NCBI GenBank assembly: GCA_963820995.1
Contig: CAWGCL010000004.1
Span: 186,001 to 250,000 of the forward strand
Source: JAGTVG01 sp963820995
GTDB lineage: Bacteria; Bacteroidota; Bacteroidia; Cytophagales; Cyclobacteriaceae
Reading direction: 5' to 3'
Length of the DNA: 64,000 nt
The notes beneath the pieces were generated by a model. The model searched no databases. It was not told the origin of the DNA and worked only from the letters and a program-made list of their open reading frames with translations. Shown here in pieces: positions 25,770-35,223 of this stretch; within the stretch, counting starts at the first letter, position 1; every line of letters begins with the position of its first letter. Made by a program: the position numbers and the translations under genes.

Positions 25770-25900
25770 GGTTCAGGGAATAATAAATCACCTTATATTA
25801 TAAAGAACATTTTCCTTAAAAGAATAGTTCATTAGTTGAGAATATGAATAAGGAAAAAGAACATTAGCAAATGATAAAAAATGTGCCCTGGGCTGTTTTC

Positions 25901-27526
25901 CTATTGTTTTATAAAGCTGCCTGTCCATTGGGAACCATCAGTAAAAAGATTTTTGACAATGTACAAACCGGAGGGTAGTGAACCAATATCCAATGTATTT
26001 GTATTCGGGATATAAGATATTTTAAGTCGTTCTCCATTGGAGGAATACAAAGAAAAATCAAAAATTGGTTTTTCGGATTTTACAGCAAGGTAGGTAAGAG
26101 CGGGATTGGGATATATTAAACATTCAGTATCATTCTCACTGATAATTAAAGTCTTATCTTCCAATCCTGTAACAATTACCGAAGAAAATTGTATATCCAG
26201 CCAATTTAATCTTATACTGATCCAGGTTTTGAACTTGTTAATCTCTCCTTCATAAGTGGTTGGCTGAGCATCCACCTCCGGAGCTCCCACATTTCGACCT
26301 AAAATAGGCCATCGTTGGTAATGCCTTTGCTGGGCTTCATCCAATAAAGTAGCAACTGAGTCAATATAGTTAAAGATATAAGTCTCACTTAATATGGATT
26401 GTCTCAAATCAAGATACCGGTCTTTTACCATTCTCACAAACCTGATATCCTTCATTAGTTTTACAGTCCATGAGGGTGGGGTTGGCCAAATATCACATTG
26501 ATGAACAGAAAAAGCCCATCCGGAACCATCAGTAGCTCCAAAAAAACATTCGTCAATATTTTTCCATGCCCAATCGAAATCCCATATCGGGCCAGCATGC
26601 AGTAATCCTCCCTTACTGTTCTTATCCTTATAAAAATAACTGCTCTTTTTGTACCCATCTACATTTCGTGCCAGTTCATTGATAAGGAAATAGTCAATAA
26701 ATGAATTCATGTCCATATAATCTGACATGATATCCACCAATCCCTGAGATCCTTCTAGATAGAGAGCACTTTCCATTTGATCTGTAAATTGTTGGAGGTA
26801 GTTCTTTTGCTGAGAAGTTATTTTATCAGCTTCCGGATAATAGTAAACAAAATGAACACTTTTTGAATTTTGTCCTAGAGGCGGGTAATTGCTTTTCCAA
26901 CTATTATTGTCATCAAAGTAATCTACTTTAAAAACGTACCCTCCAGTGACATCATCTCCAAAATTTTCTTGATCTGTCAATTTTGCTATATCAATCCGGT
27001 TTTTATCTACCTTTATTTTTTCGCAAAATACATATATCCCATGATAATGTCCATTTACAACAACTTCACAAAATTGAGTTCGAGGCGCATAGTGGCCCAT
27101 TTGACGAAAGATTTCAAATGCCAGGGAATTGCGCATGAATGTTTTATCGTTATAGTTTGCCAGTAAGATCCAGTCATTTTCAGAGGGCATATGAAATAAA
27201 GGGACATTACGATTGTTTCCTAGACTATCCCTGGTTTCGAATCCATAAGGTTTCTGAGGAAGCGAGGCAGAATATCTTCCGCGAATCTCTATACCTATAT
27301 GCCCATCGTATATATTTGGATTATCGGTTTTCTTGGAATAAGCGTTTTCATTATAAATGATCTTTAAATGAGCCTCAATCTTTGGTTCATCTATGATCGG
27401 TTGGCCACCTGTATCAATTATGATGAGCGGAATGTTGGTAGAATCTATCTGACTGAATAAACTGGTATTCCAGAAAAAAGTGATGGTAAAAAAAACAAAA
27501 CTTAAGATCAATCGCCTTCTATTCAT
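25901..27526 (-). CDS. Secreted CotH-family protein with type IX sorting domain
   Basis: An N-terminal hydrophobic signal (about residues 5-25, 'SFVFFTITFFWNTSLFSQ') precedes a CotH domain: 'GHIGIEIRGRYSASLPQKPYGFE', 'FMRNSLAFEIFRQMG', 'YVFCEKIKVDKNRIDI', 'GGYVFKVDYFDD' and 'GPIWDFDWAWKN'. CotH proteins are atypical kinases in some spore-formers, but the activity in Bacteroidota is untested. The C-terminal 75 residues ('CLIYPNPALTYLAV' to 'GSFIKQ') are a type A sorting domain of the type IX secretion system, so the protein is probably released or attached at the cell surface. This fits with the gliding genes elsewhere in the window. Confidence 0.9.
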   Translation of the reverse strand: MNRRRLILSFVFFTITFFWNTSLFSQIDSTNIPLIIIDTGGQPIIDEPKIEAHLKIIYNENAYSKKTDNPNIYDGHIGIEIRGRYSASLPQKPYGFETRDSLGNNRNVPLFHMPSENDWILLANYNDKTFMRNSLAFEIFRQMGHYAPRTQFCEVVVNGHYHGIYVFCEKIKVDKNRIDIAKLTDQENFGDDVTGGYVFKVDYFDDNNSWKSNYPPLGQNSKSVHFVYYYPEADKITSQQKNYLQQFTDQMESALYLEGSQGLVDIMSDYMDMNSFIDYFLINELARNVDGYKKSSYFYKDKNSKGGLLHAGPIWDFDWAWKNIDECFFGATDGSGWAFSVHQCDIWPTPPSWTVKLMKDIRFVRMVKDRYLDLRQSILSETYIFNYIDSVATLLDEAQQRHYQRWPILGRNVGAPEVDAQPTTYEGEINKFKTWISIRLNWLDIQFSSVIVTGLEDKTLIISENDTECLIYPNPALTYLAVKSEKPIFDFSLYSSNGERLKISYIPNTNTLDIGSLPSGLYIVKNLFTDGSQWTGSFIKQ

Positions 27527-27591
27527 TGAAACTTTCCCTAAGTATGCTAATATAATTAATTTCTGTCTATCAAATCCGATTGAGGTTAAAG

Positions 27592-27628
27592 CAAAAAAAA
27601 AGACTTCAAAACCAGGTATCGAAGTCTT
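27592..27628 (-). terminator. Rho-independent terminator of atpD-atpC
   Basis: Perfect 8-bp arms AAGACTTC (27600-27607) and GAAGTCTT (27621-27628), with a run of A on the plus strand before them (a U-run in the minus-strand transcript). It lies 25 bp after the atpC stop. Confidence 0.85.
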
Positions 27629-27652
27629 AAATATATAATAGACGTTATTTCT

Positions 27653-27904
27653 CTATTCTTCACTTATAATGGTCTCTGCAAGAAGCACTACTTTGTTATT
27701 CAGGACTTCCACGACACCCCCACCAATATTAAGTTCCTGTTTGCTGTTGTTGGTTTTGTACACTACGGTACCTTTTTCAAGAGTTGAAATAAGAGGAGCA
27801 TGGTTGTTAAGGACCTGGAAGGATCCTTTCGCACCCGGAAATGTTGCTGAATCAACCTGGCCTTCAAATACTTTTTGATCTGGTGTATAAATTTCTAGCA
27901 ACAT
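27653..27904 (-). CDS. atpC: ATP synthase F1 epsilon subunit
   Basis: The 83-residue protein is the N-terminal beta-sandwich of F1 epsilon: 'LEIYTPDQKVFEGQVDSATFPGAKGSFQVL' (split), 'NHAPLISTLEKGTV' and 'IGGGVVEVLNNKVVLLAE'. It lacks the C-terminal two-helix domain of longer epsilon subunits, as is normal in Bacteroidota, so inhibition by that domain is absent. It follows atpD by 57 bp and ends before a clear terminator. Confidence 0.95.
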   Translation of the reverse strand: MLLEIYTPDQKVFEGQVDSATFPGAKGSFQVLNNHAPLISTLEKGTVVYKTNNSKQELNIGGGVVEVLNNKVVLLAETIISEE

Positions 27905-27961
27905 ATTTATTCTTTTTCTGGTTTACAGATTAATAATAAGTTCAACATGCGAATTGAGTAA

Positions 27962-29485
27962 CTATGCCGTCTCTTTTTCACCTTTCGCCTCTTTAATCAA
28001 TTTTTCACCTTTCTCAATAGCACTTTCAATAGATCCGACCATATTAAAGGCTGCTTCAGGCAAATGATCCAGTTCTCCATCCATGATCATATTAAATCCT
28101 TTGATGGTATCCTTGATGTCCACCAGAACGCCAGGAATAGAAGTAAAGGCCTCAGCAACATGGAAAGGTTGAGATAAAAACCGCTGTACTCTCCTTGCTC
28201 TGTGAACTACCTCCTTGTCTTCATCGGATAATTCATCCATACCAAGAATAGCAATGATATCCTGGAGTTCCTTATACCTTTGCAGGATCTCTTTAACACG
28301 CTGGGCTGTGTTATAATGTTCATCGCCAAGTGTTTCTGCATTCAAGATTCTCGACGTGGAATCTAATGGATCCACAGCCGGATAAATACCAAGTTCAGAA
28401 ATCTTCCTGGATAATACCGTTGTGGCATCAAGGTGGCTGAATGTAGTAGCAGGTGCAGGATCAGTAAGGTCATCGGCAGGAACATAAACTGCCTGTACAG
28501 AAGTAATGGACCCTCTTTTAGTAGAGGTGATCCTTTCCTGCATGGCACCCATCTCTGAAGCTAAGGTAGGTTGATATCCAACAGCTGAAGGCATCCGTCC
28601 AAGTAATGCGGAAACTTCAGAACCTGCCTGTGTAAACCGGAATATATTATCCATAAAGAATAAGATATCTTTACCTTTTCCGGTACCATCACCATCTCTG
28701 AAGTATTCTGCTACGGTAAGACCTGACAGGGCTACTCTGGCCCTTGCGCCTGGAGGTTCATTCATTTGTCCGAATACTAGGGTAGCCTGTGACTTTTCAA
28801 CTTCTTTCATATCAACTTTAGAAAGATCCCAGTCACCGCTTTCCATATTTTTCAGAAATTCTTCTCCATATTTTATAACTCCAGATTCAATCATTTCCCT
28901 GAGGAGGTCATTACCTTCCCTGGTTCTTTCCCCTACACCAGCGAATACGGAAAGACCAGAATAGGCTTTCGCGATATTATTAATGAGCTCCATTATAATA
29001 ACAGTTTTACCCACACCGGCACCGCCAAATAACCCGATCTTTCCACCTTTTGGATACGGCTCCAGCAGGTCAATGACTTTAATCCCGGTATATAATACTT
29101 CTGAAGATGTTGAAAGATCTTCAAATTTTGGAGCAGACCGGTGAATAGGAAGTTTACCAGTTGGCTTGGGGGGTCTCAATCCATCTATAGATTCACCTAC
29201 CACATTAAATAACCTACCCCTTATATCGTCTCCAATGGGCATAGTAATGGGTCCTCCCAGATGGCGAACTTCTGCTCCCCGAACAAGGCCTTCAGTACCG
29301 TCCATGGCAATAGTTCTGACCCTGTCCTCACCTAAGTGCTGCTGACATTCAAGAACAATCTTTTCCCCATTGGGTTTTGATACTTCTAATGCGTCGTATA
29401 TACTGGGTAAAGTGGATCCTTCTTCTTCAAAGCTTACATCGACCACTGCCCCAATTATTTGTGCTATTCTACCTATATTCGCCAT
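27962..29485 (-). CDS. atpD: ATP synthase F1 beta subunit
   Basis: The 507-residue catalytic subunit has the P-loop 'GGAGVGKTVIIMELINN', 'GVGERTREGNDL', 'LVFGQMNEPPGARARVALSGLT', 'LFFMDNIFRFTQAGSEVSALLGRMPSAVGYQPTL' split over the Walker B region, and the C-terminal 'HVAEAFTSIPG'. It hydrolyses or makes ATP in the F1 head. Only beta and epsilon are here; the other subunits must be elsewhere, a split arrangement common in Bacteroidota. A candidate -7 element is at 29560-29567. Confidence 0.97.
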   Translation of the reverse strand: MANIGRIAQIIGAVVDVSFEEEGSTLPSIYDALEVSKPNGEKIVLECQQHLGEDRVRTIAMDGTEGLVRGAEVRHLGGPITMPIGDDIRGRLFNVVGESIDGLRPPKPTGKLPIHRSAPKFEDLSTSSEVLYTGIKVIDLLEPYPKGGKIGLFGGAGVGKTVIIMELINNIAKAYSGLSVFAGVGERTREGNDLLREMIESGVIKYGEEFLKNMESGDWDLSKVDMKEVEKSQATLVFGQMNEPPGARARVALSGLTVAEYFRDGDGTGKGKDILFFMDNIFRFTQAGSEVSALLGRMPSAVGYQPTLASEMGAMQERITSTKRGSITSVQAVYVPADDLTDPAPATTFSHLDATTVLSRKISELGIYPAVDPLDSTSRILNAETLGDEHYNTAQRVKEILQRYKELQDIIAILGMDELSDEDKEVVHRARRVQRFLSQPFHVAEAFTSIPGVLVDIKDTIKGFNMIMDGELDHLPEAAFNMVGSIESAIEKGEKLIKEAKGEKETA

Positions 29486-29559
29486 GGTGTGATTTATTAA
29501 TTAATTCTTAGCTTAAAATTGTTTCTAAAAGTACTTATTAGTGAAAAAATTCTCAAGAG

Positions 29560-29567
29560 CAAAAATA
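29560..29567 (-). promoter_or_regulatory. Candidate promoter -7 element for atpDC
   Basis: TATTTTTG on the minus strand matches TAnnTTTG and lies 75 bp before the atpD start, in the gap after the histidine kinase gene. No matching -33 TTTG is clear. Confidence 0.35.
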
Positions 29568-29589
29568 TACTAAATCCGGCTAAAATGGG

Positions 29590-30804
29590 TCATACAAGAA
29601 GAATAATTCTAAAGGTCGTTCCATGTCCGGGCTCAGTATGTTTTATGAATATCTTACCCTTGTGATAATTTTCGATGATCCGTTTAACCAGCGTGAGTCC
29701 AAGGCCCCATCCCCTTGATTTTGTTGTATATCCGGGATTAAAAACTTGCCTTATTTTTGATTTGGGAATCCCTTTTCCTGAATCTTTAACATCAATTGTA
29801 ACATTGCCATCAGGTGCCTTTTTAATTGTAATATCAATAGTGCCTACACCACCCATAGCATCAACAGCATTTTTGCAGAGATTTTCAATTACCCAGTCGA
29901 AAAGGGGTTTGTTTATTTTTGCTCGTATATCGTTGGGAAGGGAAGTAATATTAAAGGTTACCTTGGTGGAGAGCCTGTGCTGGATATAATTTATTGTATG
30001 CCGGACAGCCGCATGAATGTCTTCATAATTTAAAAGGGGTGTAGAACCAATATTAGAAAATCTGGAGGTGATCATTTCCAACCTGGCAATATCCTTCTCG
30101 AACTCCTGCATCAGATTTTCATCCTGGAATTTCTTCTCGGATTTAAAATATTCATTCCAAGCCATCAATGATGATATTGGTGTTCCCAACTGGTGTGCAG
30201 TTTCTTTTGCAAGTCCCACCCAGATTCTGTTTTGTTCTGCAGTTTTAGAATAATTAAAGACCAGGTAAGTTAGTATGCCGAAGATCGAGATTATAGATAG
30301 CTGTATATAGGGATAATACCTTAATTGATATAATAGTTTGGAATTTTTATAATAAACCAGGTTATAGCCATATATTTCATTGTTCTCATTTCTGAAATTG
30401 ATTTTTATGGGATCATGCTCATCTTTCATGATGGCAAGCTCCTCTTCAATCTTTTTATCGAAATCTTCACCTGTCAGCTTTTCATCAATTTCCAGATTTC
30501 TATATTCAATTAATCCTCCTGATCCATCAGTTAAGATCACAGGAATGGAATTGTTGGGTAATATTATTTCTTCGAAAATAAATCCGAGGTTCTGATTATC
30601 CTGTTGGTTAGCAGTATATTCAAGGGTTTTTGCATACAGTGTGATTTGTCTTTCTTCCCTTTCTTTAAGTTGGGAAACAAGGATATCAGTATAATATATA
30701 GATGCAATACCAATTAGTATAGCAGTGAAGATTATAATCCATTTGTACTTTGATTTGTTGGTGTACAAATCACTTTTGGTATTGAATACAGTATTTTCAC
30801 TCAT
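29590..30804 (-). CDS. Membrane sensor histidine kinase
   Basis: Two membrane helices (about 21-39 and 166-184) enclose an extracytoplasmic sensor domain of some 125 residues with no family I can name. The cytoplasmic part has the H-box 'ETAHQLGTPISSLMAWNEYF' (His204) and an HATPase domain with 'ENLCKNAVDAM' (N-box), 'DSGKGI' (G1), and 'GWGLGLTLVKRIIE' (G2). There is no HAMP or receiver domain and no response regulator next to it, so it is an orphan kinase. It follows the ABC permease gene by 50 bp and may be cotranscribed, hinting at a role in sensing envelope or sodium stress. Confidence 0.88.
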   Translation of the reverse strand: MSENTVFNTKSDLYTNKSKYKWIIIFTAILIGIASIYYTDILVSQLKEREERQITLYAKTLEYTANQQDNQNLGFIFEEIILPNNSIPVILTDGSGGLIEYRNLEIDEKLTGEDFDKKIEEELAIMKDEHDPIKINFRNENNEIYGYNLVYYKNSKLLYQLRYYPYIQLSIISIFGILTYLVFNYSKTAEQNRIWVGLAKETAHQLGTPISSLMAWNEYFKSEKKFQDENLMQEFEKDIARLEMITSRFSNIGSTPLLNYEDIHAAVRHTINYIQHRLSTKVTFNITSLPNDIRAKINKPLFDWVIENLCKNAVDAMGGVGTIDITIKKAPDGNVTIDVKDSGKGIPKSKIRQVFNPGYTTKSRGWGLGLTLVKRIIENYHKGKIFIKHTEPGHGTTFRIILLV

Positions 30805-30854
30805 TATTGTTGAACAGAGGTATTAATCAACTAAATAGAAACGAATTTGCTACA

Positions 30855-32156
30855 CTAATTTTTCATAAACAACCATTTTCCAAGAATACGATAGTTAACT
30901 TTTGAACCATGCATTAGAATCCCAATCCTATAGATCCTGCTGGCCAACCAGGTTGTAAATATGAAGCCAGCGATAAGAAAGGTCAAAGATAAAGCAATTT
31001 CCCAGTAGGGTACACCGAAAGGAATTCTCATCATCATTATGACCGGTGAAAATAAGGGTATCATGGAAAGCCAGAATGCCAGATTTCCATCAGGCTCTCT
31101 CAATATGGCTGTTAATACGATAAGAGAAAATATGAGAGGTATGGTTACGGGAAGCTGGAATTGTTGGGCATCTGCATCGTTATCCACTGCCGAACCAATG
31201 GCGGCAAATAACGAACCATACAGCAAATATGCTCCAATGAAATATACAAAGAAAGCAAACGCCAACAAGCCAAAATCAATTGATTCTAAAGAATTGAACA
31301 TTTCAGCTACAAATTCATTCCCCTGGTCTTCCTGTATTACTTCTGCCTGTTCCGTCTGGGCAGGCAGACTGTCTTTTCTGTCAATATTAAAATAAGAGCT
31401 AATACCAGTTGTTATCATAATACTTAAAACGAGCCATATAACATACTGTGTTAAGCCTACGGCCCCGACTCCAAGAATTTTCCCCATCATTAGGTGAAAA
31501 GGCTTCACAGAGGAGACGATAACTTCCACAATTCGGCTTGATTTCTCTTCAATCACGCCTCTTAAAATTTGAATTCCATAAACGAATATGAAAAAGTAAA
31601 TCATCAATGCAGACATATAGCCTATGATGGTAGCCACACCTGCACTTCCTGCTTTTTCCCCTGATTCCGTCATATTGATCATATCTATATCTATGTCAGC
31701 TCTTAAGCTGTCTAATGTCGCCTGATCAATTGATGATCTTTCCAGTTTGATGTCTTCCACCACTGATTTCATGGCCCATTCAAGATCCTGGATAACTTCT
31801 ATACTAGGATTTTTCCCGGAAAAAAATGTTATTCCTTCAGGATCATCAAGATTTATCCTGGGAATGTAAAGCAAGCCATAATTTTCACCACTTAGAATTT
31901 CTGTCTTGGCAGCAACCAGGTCGGTCTGGATATATTCAAATTTCAGTGATGAGGTTTCTGTGAGTTTTTCATTGAAATAACCTGAGTCATCCAGAATTTC
32001 AATGGTTTTTTGATCGGTATCCCTGGTGGAAAGCCAGATTGGTACGATCCACAAACTAGCAATGAGCAAGGGCCCTACTATTGACATGATCAGGAAAGAT
32101 TTTTTCCTGACCCTGGTAATGTATTCCCTTTGTATGATCAGAAAAATATTATGCAT
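30855..32156 (-). CDS. ABC-2 type permease (NatB-like exporter subunit)
   Basis: The 433-residue protein has an N-terminal helix after 'IQREYITRVRKKSFLI', a large extracytoplasmic domain of about 140 residues, and five or six C-terminal helices (from about residue 180). The signature 'GVIEEKSSRIVEVIVSSVKPFHLMMGKILG' (split) is typical of NatB-type Na+-extruding or drug-extruding permeases. It overlaps the ATPase gene by 8 bp, so the two are translated together. The exported substrate is unknown. Confidence 0.9.
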   Translation of the reverse strand: MHNIFLIIQREYITRVRKKSFLIMSIVGPLLIASLWIVPIWLSTRDTDQKTIEILDDSGYFNEKLTETSSLKFEYIQTDLVAAKTEILSGENYGLLYIPRINLDDPEGITFFSGKNPSIEVIQDLEWAMKSVVEDIKLERSSIDQATLDSLRADIDIDMINMTESGEKAGSAGVATIIGYMSALMIYFFIFVYGIQILRGVIEEKSSRIVEVIVSSVKPFHLMMGKILGVGAVGLTQYVIWLVLSIMITTGISSYFNIDRKDSLPAQTEQAEVIQEDQGNEFVAEMFNSLESIDFGLLAFAFFVYFIGAYLLYGSLFAAIGSAVDNDADAQQFQLPVTIPLIFSLIVLTAILREPDGNLAFWLSMIPLFSPVIMMMRIPFGVPYWEIALSLTFLIAGFIFTTWLASRIYRIGILMHGSKVNYRILGKWLFMKN

Positions 32157-33063
32157 TTAATTCTTCGTTTACTTTACTAATAAAAATATCATTCATCGTT
32201 GGAATTTTTTCCTGAAAAGAGTGCACTTCCACTTCGCGTATCAGGAGTGATAGCAGATCGTTTGGAGACTGGTCATTGGTTATTTTAATTGTCGAGCGAA
32301 TATATCCTTCATCCGTTTTTGACTCTTCAGTAAGCAGAAAGTGCTCATTGGTGTTTCTAAATTCCCCGGTATAATCTACAATAAATGTATTGGTCCTGTG
32401 ATTTTGTTTTATGTCATGTTTGGAACCATTGAGTATGACTTTTGATTTATTTATCAATGCAATATGATCGCATAGTTCTTCAACCGATTCCATTCGATGA
32501 GTGGAGAAAATAATTGTGGCTCCATTCTTTTTTAGTTCTAGGATCTCATCTTTAATGATATTTACATTTATCGGATCGAATCCTGAAAATGGTTCGTCAA
32601 GAATTATCAGACTGGGATCATGAATTATGGTTGCTATAAACTGGATTTTTTGCTGCATTCCTTTAGACAAGTCTTCGATCTTCTTATCTGACCAGTCTAC
32701 GATCTGAAATTTATTTAACCAGTATTTGATCTTGGTCAGGGCCTCATTTCGGGATAATCCTTTCAACCGTGCCAAATAAATCAGGTGTTCACCAACCTTC
32801 ATTTTCTTATAAAGGCCTCTTTCTTCAGGTAAATATCCCATTTTTCTTACGTCCTCAGCGTTTATTTCTCTACCGTCAAAATGAACTTTACCTGTATCGG
32901 CAAAAATTATCTGGGTAATTATTCTGATCAGTGTGGTTTTGCCTGCTCCATTAGGGCCAAGTAAGCCAAAAATAGATTGTTTGGGGACTTCTAAATTAAT
33001 GTCCTTCAAAGCCCAAAAATCCCCATAACTCTTTGAAATGTTATTCGTGTTAAGGATATTCAA
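32149..33063 (-). CDS. ABC transporter ATP-binding protein (NatA-like)
   Basis: The ATPase has Walker A 'GLLGPNGAGKTTLI', a Q-loop at 'MGYLPEERGLYKKMKV', signature 'LSKGMQQKIQFIATIIHDP' and Walker B 'LIILDEPFSGFDPIN', with the H-loop 'IIFSTHRMESVEEL'. The C-terminal 80 residues form a DUF4162-type extension, common in NatA-like proteins. It supplies ATP hydrolysis for the permease encoded next to it (8-bp overlap). Confidence 0.93.
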   Translation of the reverse strand: MNILNTNNISKSYGDFWALKDINLEVPKQSIFGLLGPNGAGKTTLIRIITQIIFADTGKVHFDGREINAEDVRKMGYLPEERGLYKKMKVGEHLIYLARLKGLSRNEALTKIKYWLNKFQIVDWSDKKIEDLSKGMQQKIQFIATIIHDPSLIILDEPFSGFDPINVNIIKDEILELKKNGATIIFSTHRMESVEELCDHIALINKSKVILNGSKHDIKQNHRTNTFIVDYTGEFRNTNEHFLLTEESKTDEGYIRSTIKITNDQSPNDLLSLLIREVEVHSFQEKIPTMNDIFISKVNEELNA

Positions 33064-33136
33064 TACGATATAAATTGGAGATGATTAAACAAAATTAATT
33101 GCAAAGTATAAAGATATAAAAAAACAATAATTGAGT

Positions 33137-34033
33137 TTACTTATATTCAACAAATTTGATTTGGCCTACGACTACATCCAGATTAAAGGATAGGATGTTC
33201 GGGGCATTTTCATGATATCCCTGACTCACATACACATGCTTTTTCTGTTTTTTATATCCTTTAGGTAATTTAACATTGCAAAGTGGAGAATTTTGGATGT
33301 TAATAATAACAGGGAATTTCTCGTCATCAGGAAGGCCAATTATCATTTTCCCGGCACCAACACTTGCATAAACATCACTGGGTTCGCTGAGCGGCCTTGA
33401 ATAATCTACAAGTAATGCCCCAAATCCAACATCGGCTATTACTGTCCTGGCCCTTGAATGGTTCATTTTGTTGATGGTTAAAGAACCCAGATCAACCTTT
33501 ACAAGAAAACTGTCCATTTCAACTAAGTTGGGTTTATTTTCCATATATTCAACATTGACCTCTGCACTTCCGGATGAAATATCCAATCTCTCTATAGGAA
33601 GATCAGATAAGTCGACTTTCGCATCACCGACTGCATAATTTAAAGAAAGACGCATTGTCTTATCGTTTGATAAATATAAGTCCCAGTGATTTTCAGATTC
33701 TGAGGAAGGGCTAAAAAAACTCTTTGCTATGCTGGATTCTTCTTCCTTATCGTTGTTGTCAAGGTCAATTATGAGGTTTTGTATTCGATCAAGAATTTCA
33801 GTTTCAGAATATATATTAGGTTTTGCGTTGTTGTCATAGCCAAAAATATTGACCAGGTTTGGATTAACGGTTGGTTTAATGCAGCATGAATTGGAAGTAG
33901 CTGTCAGAACAATATAAACTTTGTCAAAATCCAGGTTATTTTCAAGGGTATAATATTTCTTGACTTGCCCTATTAAAGTCGAAAAAGTTATAAAATTAAC
34001 CAGAAGCAACAAAATCACCCTCAACATACGCAC
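33137..34033 (-). CDS. Exported protein with a DUF4097-like beta-helical C-terminus
   Basis: The protein has a signal peptide (about residues 1-22, 'LVNFITFSTLIGQ'). The second half has short repeated beta strands: 'PIERLDISSGSAEVNVEY', 'LVKVDLGSLTINKMNHSRA', 'VIADVGFGALLVDYSR' and 'VYASVGAGKMIIGLPDD'. This resembles DUF4097/LiaF-type domains, often found in envelope-stress proteins. It is upstream of the ABC pair with 73 bp between, on the same strand. I cannot assign a function; the family call is tentative. Confidence 0.6.
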   Translation of the reverse strand: MRMLRVILLLLVNFITFSTLIGQVKKYYTLENNLDFDKVYIVLTATSNSCCIKPTVNPNLVNIFGYDNNAKPNIYSETEILDRIQNLIIDLDNNDKEEESSIAKSFFSPSSESENHWDLYLSNDKTMRLSLNYAVGDAKVDLSDLPIERLDISSGSAEVNVEYMENKPNLVEMDSFLVKVDLGSLTINKMNHSRARTVIADVGFGALLVDYSRPLSEPSDVYASVGAGKMIIGLPDDEKFPVIINIQNSPLCNVKLPKGYKKQKKHVYVSQGYHENAPNILSFNLDVVVGQIKFVEYK

Positions 34034-34111
34034 ACATACGTTAAAAATCGCATTAAGGTTTCAACAAAAAAATCCTATCGTAATAGCAGCTTCAAATATT
34101 CTGGTTTTATA

Positions 34112-35219
34112 TTAAAAAAATTCTTTCATTCTTTCAAAAAAACCTTTTTCATTTTTTCCGGGAGCTGGTTTAAAGTTTATTGAATTCTGAAGAGATTCTA
34201 AAGTCTTTTTTTCTTCACTACTAAGGACTTTGGGTGTCCAAACATTTACATATATCAGTTGATCACCTCTACCAAACCCATCAATATCTTTAATACCCTT
34301 ACCCCTTAATCTTAAGATCTTTCCACTTTGTGTTCCAGGATTCAACCTTAATTTTTACTTTTCCATCAAGGGTGGGTACTTCATGAGAAGAACCAAGTGC
34401 TGCGTCTATAAAACTAATATGAAGGTCATAAATTATATTATTTCCATCTCTTTTTAGCAGATCATTCTCTACCTCCTCTATAATGATCAACAGATCACCA
34501 GGATGTCCACCTCCGGGACCCATATTTCCTTTTCCGGACATGGATAATTGCATTCCGTCGGCTACTCCGGCAGGAATTTGGATTGGAATAATTTCTTCTT
34601 TCTGTGCCAATCCTGTATTGTCGACCCCAGCTGGTTTTTTATCTATGGTTTTACCACTTCCATGACAACTATGACAGGTACTTGATGAGACCATTTGTCC
34701 CAACATGGTATTTACTACCTTTCTTATTTGCCCTGTTCCATTACAGGTCGGGCAGTTTTTAAAGGATACGCCATCAGCGAGAACATGTCTCTTAACTTTG
34801 ATCTTTTTTTCGACGCCGTTGGCGATTTCTTCAATTGTCAACTTTAGTTTAATCCTTAGGTTGCTTCCTCTTCTACCTTGTCTTCGCATCCCTCCTCCAC
34901 CAAAAAAGCTTTCGAAAGCGGAGCCGCCAAAAATATCTCCAAACTGAGAGAAAATATCTTCCATTGACATTCCGCCACCTCCGAATCCGCCTCCACGCAT
35001 ACCTGAGTGCCCGAAGCGATCATATTGTGCTCTTTTATCTGGGTTGCTTAAAACTTCATAAGCCTCTGCCGCTTCTTTAAAATGTTCCTCAGCATCTTTA
35101 TCCCCTGGATTTTTATCGGGGTGATATTTTATTGCAATTTTCCTGTATGATTTTTTAATATCATCCTGCGAAGCATTTTTATCAACTCCGAGTATTTCGT
35201 AATAGTCTCTTTTAGCCAT
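34112..35219 (-). CDS. dnaJ: Chaperone DnaJ, reading frame broken by one extra base
   Basis: DnaJ stimulates the DnaK ATPase and hands over unfolded protein. The first frame (306 codons) has the J domain with 'YHPDKNPGD' (HPD motif), a Gly/Phe-rich linker, two CxxCxGxG motifs ('CPTCNGTG', 'CHSCHGSG') and the client-binding domain. It then runs off into 'ESWNTKWKD' and stops. The second frame resumes exactly with 'GTQSGKILRLRGKG' and ends 'FFERMKEFF' at 34112. Removing one base near 34337-34342 gives 368 residues, the normal length. Having only two zinc-binding motifs of the usual four is normal for this clade. The gene lies 4 bp after grpE in the same operon. Confidence 0.92.
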
Positions 35220-35223
35220 GAGT

